Shown piece after piece: positions 59,887-64,000 of a DNA stretch of 64,000 bases; position 1 is the stretch's first letter; every line of letters starts with the position of its first letter. Source of the stretch: Anaeromassilibacillus sp. An250 (GTDB lineage: Bacteria > Bacillota > Clostridia > Oscillospirales > Acutalibacteraceae); NCBI RefSeq assembly GCF_002159845.1, contig NZ_NFJK01000009.1:78054-142053 (forward strand). Direction: 5' to 3'. The notes under the pieces were generated by a model that searched no databases, was not told the origin of the DNA, and saw nothing but the letters and a program-made list of their open reading frames with translations. Made by a program: the position numbers and the translations under genes.

Positions 59887-62800
59887 TTGAAAAAAAGAGA
59901 TGGATATCCCTGGTGGTCGTCCTTTGTCTGTTGATGCAGATGCTTCCTGTTTCAGCAATGGCAAGCGTCCAAACAGCAGGAAAGGCCCCTGCTGCCGCAG
60001 CTACAGAACCGGTCGATTTAATCCCGGACGAGCCAAATACGGAAACACCAAACTATGTTTGCACGTGGAGTTTTCAGGATTGGGCTGCGTACAGTGACGA
60101 CTATACGCCTGCAATGGATTCCAATATCCCGCGGGATATGTTAAACCATGAGCAGTTGTTTGGTGAAAATGGCTGGGTAAACACAGCTTATCAGGATTCC
60201 AAACAAGATCTGATTTTCCTGCTGGATGACGGCTGGGATCTCCCCAAGGGAGGAAACGGCAGCTATTTTGGCAGCTTCCTTGTCAGCCCGGATAAATTTC
60301 CGGATTATGGCGATACGCCCCAAGAGCGTCTGAAGACCTTGGTTGAGAACATCGAAAATGCCGGCTGGAAGGGCGCAGGCGTCTGGGTCTGCGCGAGTGA
60401 GATGTCCAGCGAACAGGATGGGACCTGGAATGAGGACTATTGGCGGGAACGCTTGGAATGGAGCAAATACGCCGGTGTGGATTACTGGAAGATCGACTGG
60501 GGAAATCATTCGGGCGACGCCGGATGGCGGCAGATGGTCAGCGACTTGGCGGATGAAATCTATCCGGAGCTGGTCATTGAACATATCACCGGTTATGGAA
60601 CGCTCAATAGCGATGCGGACAACGGTACGCGCCTCTCCGAAGGCAATGTCGATTGGAGCGCCTATTGTGCCAGCTATTCCGATGTGTACCGTACGTACGA
60701 TGTCAACGGAAATTTGTCCATTGCCACGACGTTTGAGCGCATTGGACGCCAATTGGAGCAGGCCTACACCAATGGCCGTCAATTGGGGTTGATTAACGGC
60801 GAAGACGAAGTCTATATGTGTTCTGCACTAGGACTGATCTTCGGCGTGATGCGCTATGACATTGGAGATGCAAGTTCCGGTAGCCTGCCGAACATCTTCT
60901 TTGGCGGCGATGAAACGTTTACGGAAACACGTCCGATCCGCAAAATGCTGGACGAAGTGCAGCGTGCCACCATGTGGCAGAGGGTTGCCCCCGCCTATCG
61001 GATGGATGCTTATCAGACGGTGATCTCCGACGAAGCGTTGGCAGATACCTGGGTATACAGCCAGGAGGATACCTGGGATTGGGGCCGGGTGCAAGGCCGC
61101 GAAGTAACCCAGAAAGCGCCGGCTGTCATTGCGCGCGGAATTGATATGCCGGTTGTAACGGCGGTGGACGGCGGTCAGAAGCCCTTTGTGGCAGCTAGCC
61201 GTAACCCGAATGGCGCCATTAGCGTCGGTACATATGGCCGGACTTCGACCGATACGGGGTATCAGGTTGCAAAGGCAGACGTTGCTCTGAATGCCGGCGA
61301 TCTCACCGGGCTGATCGGCGTATTCGGCTATTACAACAACCTTTCCCTTACGTTCAACCAGGATTTGCATGGCAAGGAAATCTATGCGCAGGATCTGATG
61401 GGCGACACCGCTGAGAATATCACCAATGCAGAAGGCGTGACCATCAGCGAGGATGGGAAGACCATTACTTTCTCCGGAGAGTTGCTTGCACGCATCGGCC
61501 TGAGCGCAAAAACGGAGGATTATTCCGAGCCTGGCCTTGCGATTCGAATTGGCGAGGAGGCGGACTTTGTAGAAGCTCCCGCTATCCGTTATATCCCCGA
61601 ATCCAGAATCCCCAACAGTTCCTTTGAATTGACCACGGAGGGTGAAAGCGAAGGAGAATTGGATGCCCTGGTATGGGATGAATGGGCGAATGAAAACAAG
61701 CTGGAAAACTTCTATGTTGAGAAGGGTGATGCCCATTCCGGCGATTACTATGCGGTACAAAAGGGCGACGCAGATTATTGCGGCGGCTTGTACTATAGTT
61801 TGAGCGATCTGCAGGATGGCGTTTATGACGTTTCCGTTTGGGTGAAAGCCAGTGAGCACACTAAGGAAGGGGACCCGGCCTCCGCATGTTTGGTGGCGAA
61901 AAATTTCCAGCCGAGCGATCAGGGGCTTGTGTACGCAGAAATTCCACAGACGGACGAATGGACCGAGATCCGGATCGAAGGCATCCCGGTGACCAGCGGT
62001 AAGATGCATTTGGAGATTTACTCCGATGCCGCAGCTGGCGAGTACATCTACTTTGACGACTTCAACATCGAAATGAGCAAGGACATGGACGCGATTGCAT
62101 CCATGGTGGAGAGCGTCCTAGGAGAAATGTTGTTGGATAACAACATTACAGAGGAAACTTTGTTGGCGGAAGTGGAGGATATCCTGGATTCCTATGATGG
62201 GATGACCGCCTCGATCACGGACTTTCAGAAGACAGAAGCAACGGACGATACAGAGGGCTCCATTTCGGGCACCATCGTTTTGAAGAATTCCTCCGGCGAC
62301 ACAAAGGAAGTACCATTCAACCTGTCGATCCCCAGAACGTCCCTCGTCTATAACGCATCCTTCGAATTGTCTACCTATAATGGGCAGCAGCCAGAGGGAT
62401 GGGAAATTTGGCATCGGACCGGTGGAAGTGGCAATTTCTATGTGGAAAGTAAACCAGACCTGGGCGGGGCCCACAGCGGCGATTGGTACGGAATGCACTG
62501 GGGCAGCAACGGCTACGACGGCAGTACTTACCAGATCGTAAAGAACCTTCCGAACGGAATGTATCGTGCATCTGTTTGGGTGAAAAATACGCCGTTTACG
62601 AGCTCGACTGCCGATCCCTGTGCGGCTTGCTTTGTCGTCAAGGACTTTGGGCAAGGTTCCACTGGAAGCGGGCTTAAATATGTGGATCTCTCCGCCGGAA
62701 ATTCCGAATGGACGCAGGTTGAGATTGAGGATGTTCTCGTAACCAATGGGCAGATGCATATTGAAATTTATACGCAGGCAAAGAATGGGACATTGGAATG

Positions 62801-64000
62801 GATAATGTTCGATGATTTTGTGATTGAGCCGTATGAGTATGATGTTGCAGTAGCACCTACGGAGAATGGGGCAATCGCGGTTTCTTCGGAAAAGGCTTCC
62901 GAAGGGGAGACCATCGAATTGACTGTGACTCCTGCGACGAGCTATCGTCTGAAGGACGGCACGTTAAAGGTGTATAAGACGGATGATCCAGAGACAACGG
63001 TACCTGTTGAGAACAATACATTTGTCATGCCTGGTTATGGTGTGACTGTAACGGCAGAGTTCGAGCCGGCTACACCGGTAGGAGAAAAAAGTGTAAAACT
63101 CGGCTTGCAAGCGCCGGAGACGGTTGCAGCGGGCAGCGAGTTTGAAGTGAAGGGCACGATCGGCGGCCTGGATACGCTGGAAGGCCCTGTAGCAGGATTG
63201 CAGATGATCATGACGTATCCGGAAGGCATGACCTGCACAGAGGTTACGCCGAACGAGGCGATCAAGGACCAGATGTCCTATAGCATCCATGACGATGTAT
63301 TGGAAGTAAACTTTGGATACATCTCTTGGGATCTCGAAGCGGGCCTGCCGGTGGATCTGGACAGCCTGTTTACGGCGGAGTTTACCGCATCCGCAGATAT
63401 GGCGGGAGGCGATTACACGTTTGGCTTGAAAGACATCGTGCTGAGCGATTGGAATGGCGAAGAGGTCCCGTATACCGCAGAAGGCGCATCCGTACATGTG
63501 ACGGAACTGCCGAAGGAACCGCAGCTGCTGACGGTACAGTGGAGCGGCAACGCATCCATGAGCGTCGAGGGCAATGCGGAGGCAATCATCTCCACAGATG
63601 TGATCTACGGCGCAAAGGTACAGCCGGGCGAAGAGCTGACCTTCACCTTCACCCCGACGGACGGCGCGTTCTCCGGAGCGCAGCTCAACGGCAAGGACAT
63701 CGAGTTTGCAGCGGACGGCTGCACGTACACCTTCACGATGCCGGGCGAGAGCACGACCCTGCGCTTCACGTTCACAAGCGTGGATAAGAGCATCCTGGGC
63801 ATCGTATTGGAAGAGGCCAACGCGGTGCCGCAGGACGTGATCGACAGCCTGGTGCCGTCTGCCAAGGAATTCTTCGAGAACGCTCTGGCAAAGGCACAGG
63901 AAGTCTATAACGATGCAAACGCGACCGAAGAAGAAGTCAAAGAGGCTTGGAGCGACCTGCTGGATGCAATGCACCTGTTGGAATTCGAAGCGGGCGATAA
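59887..64000 (+). CDS. Large secreted multidomain glycosidase, clan GH-D-like, 5' part only
   Basis: An open frame of 1366 codons from 59901 runs off the window. It encodes a signal peptide (WISLVVVLCLLMQMLPVSAMA), then a TIM-barrel hydrolase recalling GH27/GH36: FLLDDGWDLP, SPDKFP and YWKIDWG (probable nucleophile Asp, codon 60495-60497). Two homologous sugar-binding-type modules (61605-62073, 62334-62826), an InlB-like repeat (62845-63070), a cohesin-like domain (63085-63525) and a FIVAR-like end follow. The best start (TTG 59887, eight bases after GGAG) is out of frame by one base because of a run of seven A; ATG 59850 is in frame but lacks an RBS. Confidence 0.85.

Noticed and set aside
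59900..60097. 65-codon plus-strand frame starting MDIPGGRP
   Set aside because: It overlaps the glycosidase's signal peptide and N-terminus in another frame and has no RBS; the larger frame has clear domains.
1..64000. CRISPR array
   Set aside because: No set of regularly spaced short repeats was seen; direct repeats found are pairs or triplets with operator- or att-like positions.

Overview
The window looks like a chromosomal stretch from a Gram-positive, probably gut-dwelling member of the Clostridia. The grounds are AGGAGG-type ribosome binding sites throughout, clusters of large serine recombinases, ImmA/XRE regulators, a Wzm/Wzt-type polysaccharide exporter, and a secreted glycosidase with InlB-like, cohesin-like and FIVAR-like modules. 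The genus cannot be fixed from the sequence alone. About two thirds (1-43.9 kb) is a patchwork of defence and mobile-element genes; from 44.5 kb it becomes ordinary transport and surface-polysaccharide genes.

1-11.7 kb (+): a type 4 BREX phage-defence operon, brxP-brxC-pglZ-brxL, followed without a break by a 65-aa zinc-ribbon protein and a cysteine desulfurase. BrxP joins a PAPS-reductase-like PP-loop domain, a two-cluster ferredoxin domain and a DUF4007-like tail. With the desulfurase this points to sulfur chemistry, probably on DNA. 11.8-13.9 kb (+): small passenger genes (SIMPL protein, a 322-aa protein of unknown function).

13.9-21.5 kb (-): a leftward block with XRE regulators, a damage-tolerance cassette (Y-family polymerase, EEP-fold protein, YolD, remnant of a vWA gene), MmcQ, a flavodoxin-fold reductase, UPF0158 and SEC-C proteins, then an ImmA protease and XRE repressor. 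At 21.5-21.65 kb there is a phage-like switch: a consensus promoter reading right, a second promoter reading left through it, and three copies of a 13-bp operator. 21.7-28.6 kb (+): the controlled genes (second ImmA, zinc ribbon, sigma-like protein) and three tandem serine recombinase genes, the middle one lacking a catalytic domain. No relaxase or conjugation gene is visible, so this is a remnant or a small integrative element.

28.6-31.6 kb: hipBA, then a LURP-one-like gene bracketed by hipA and a broken second hipA copy, plus a remnant of a paralogue of the 322-aa gene. 31.6-37.1 kb (-): two ParB-like proteins and a second recombinase module in which a catalytically dead resolvase homologue, an active serine recombinase and two accessory proteins are encoded together; three of these share an unrecognised domain. 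37.5-43.8 kb: XRE regulators and a tightly coupled operon with two metallophosphatases and proteins of unknown function. Imperfect 20-bp direct repeats at 43.85 and 43.98 kb mark the edge of the accessory region.

44.6-45.9 kb (+): an NCS2 purine permease. 46.1-59.2 kb (-): an eleven-gene surface-polysaccharide operon (glycosyltransferases, ABC exporter, HAD-type protein, two GT52/GT38-like transferases, a KdsB-like CMP-sugar synthetase and a DRE-TIM-type aldolase), which together suggest a polymer containing a CMP-activated ulosonic acid. 59.9-64 kb (+): the 5' part of a very large secreted glycosidase running off the window; its start lies in an A-tract that puts the best start codon out of frame.
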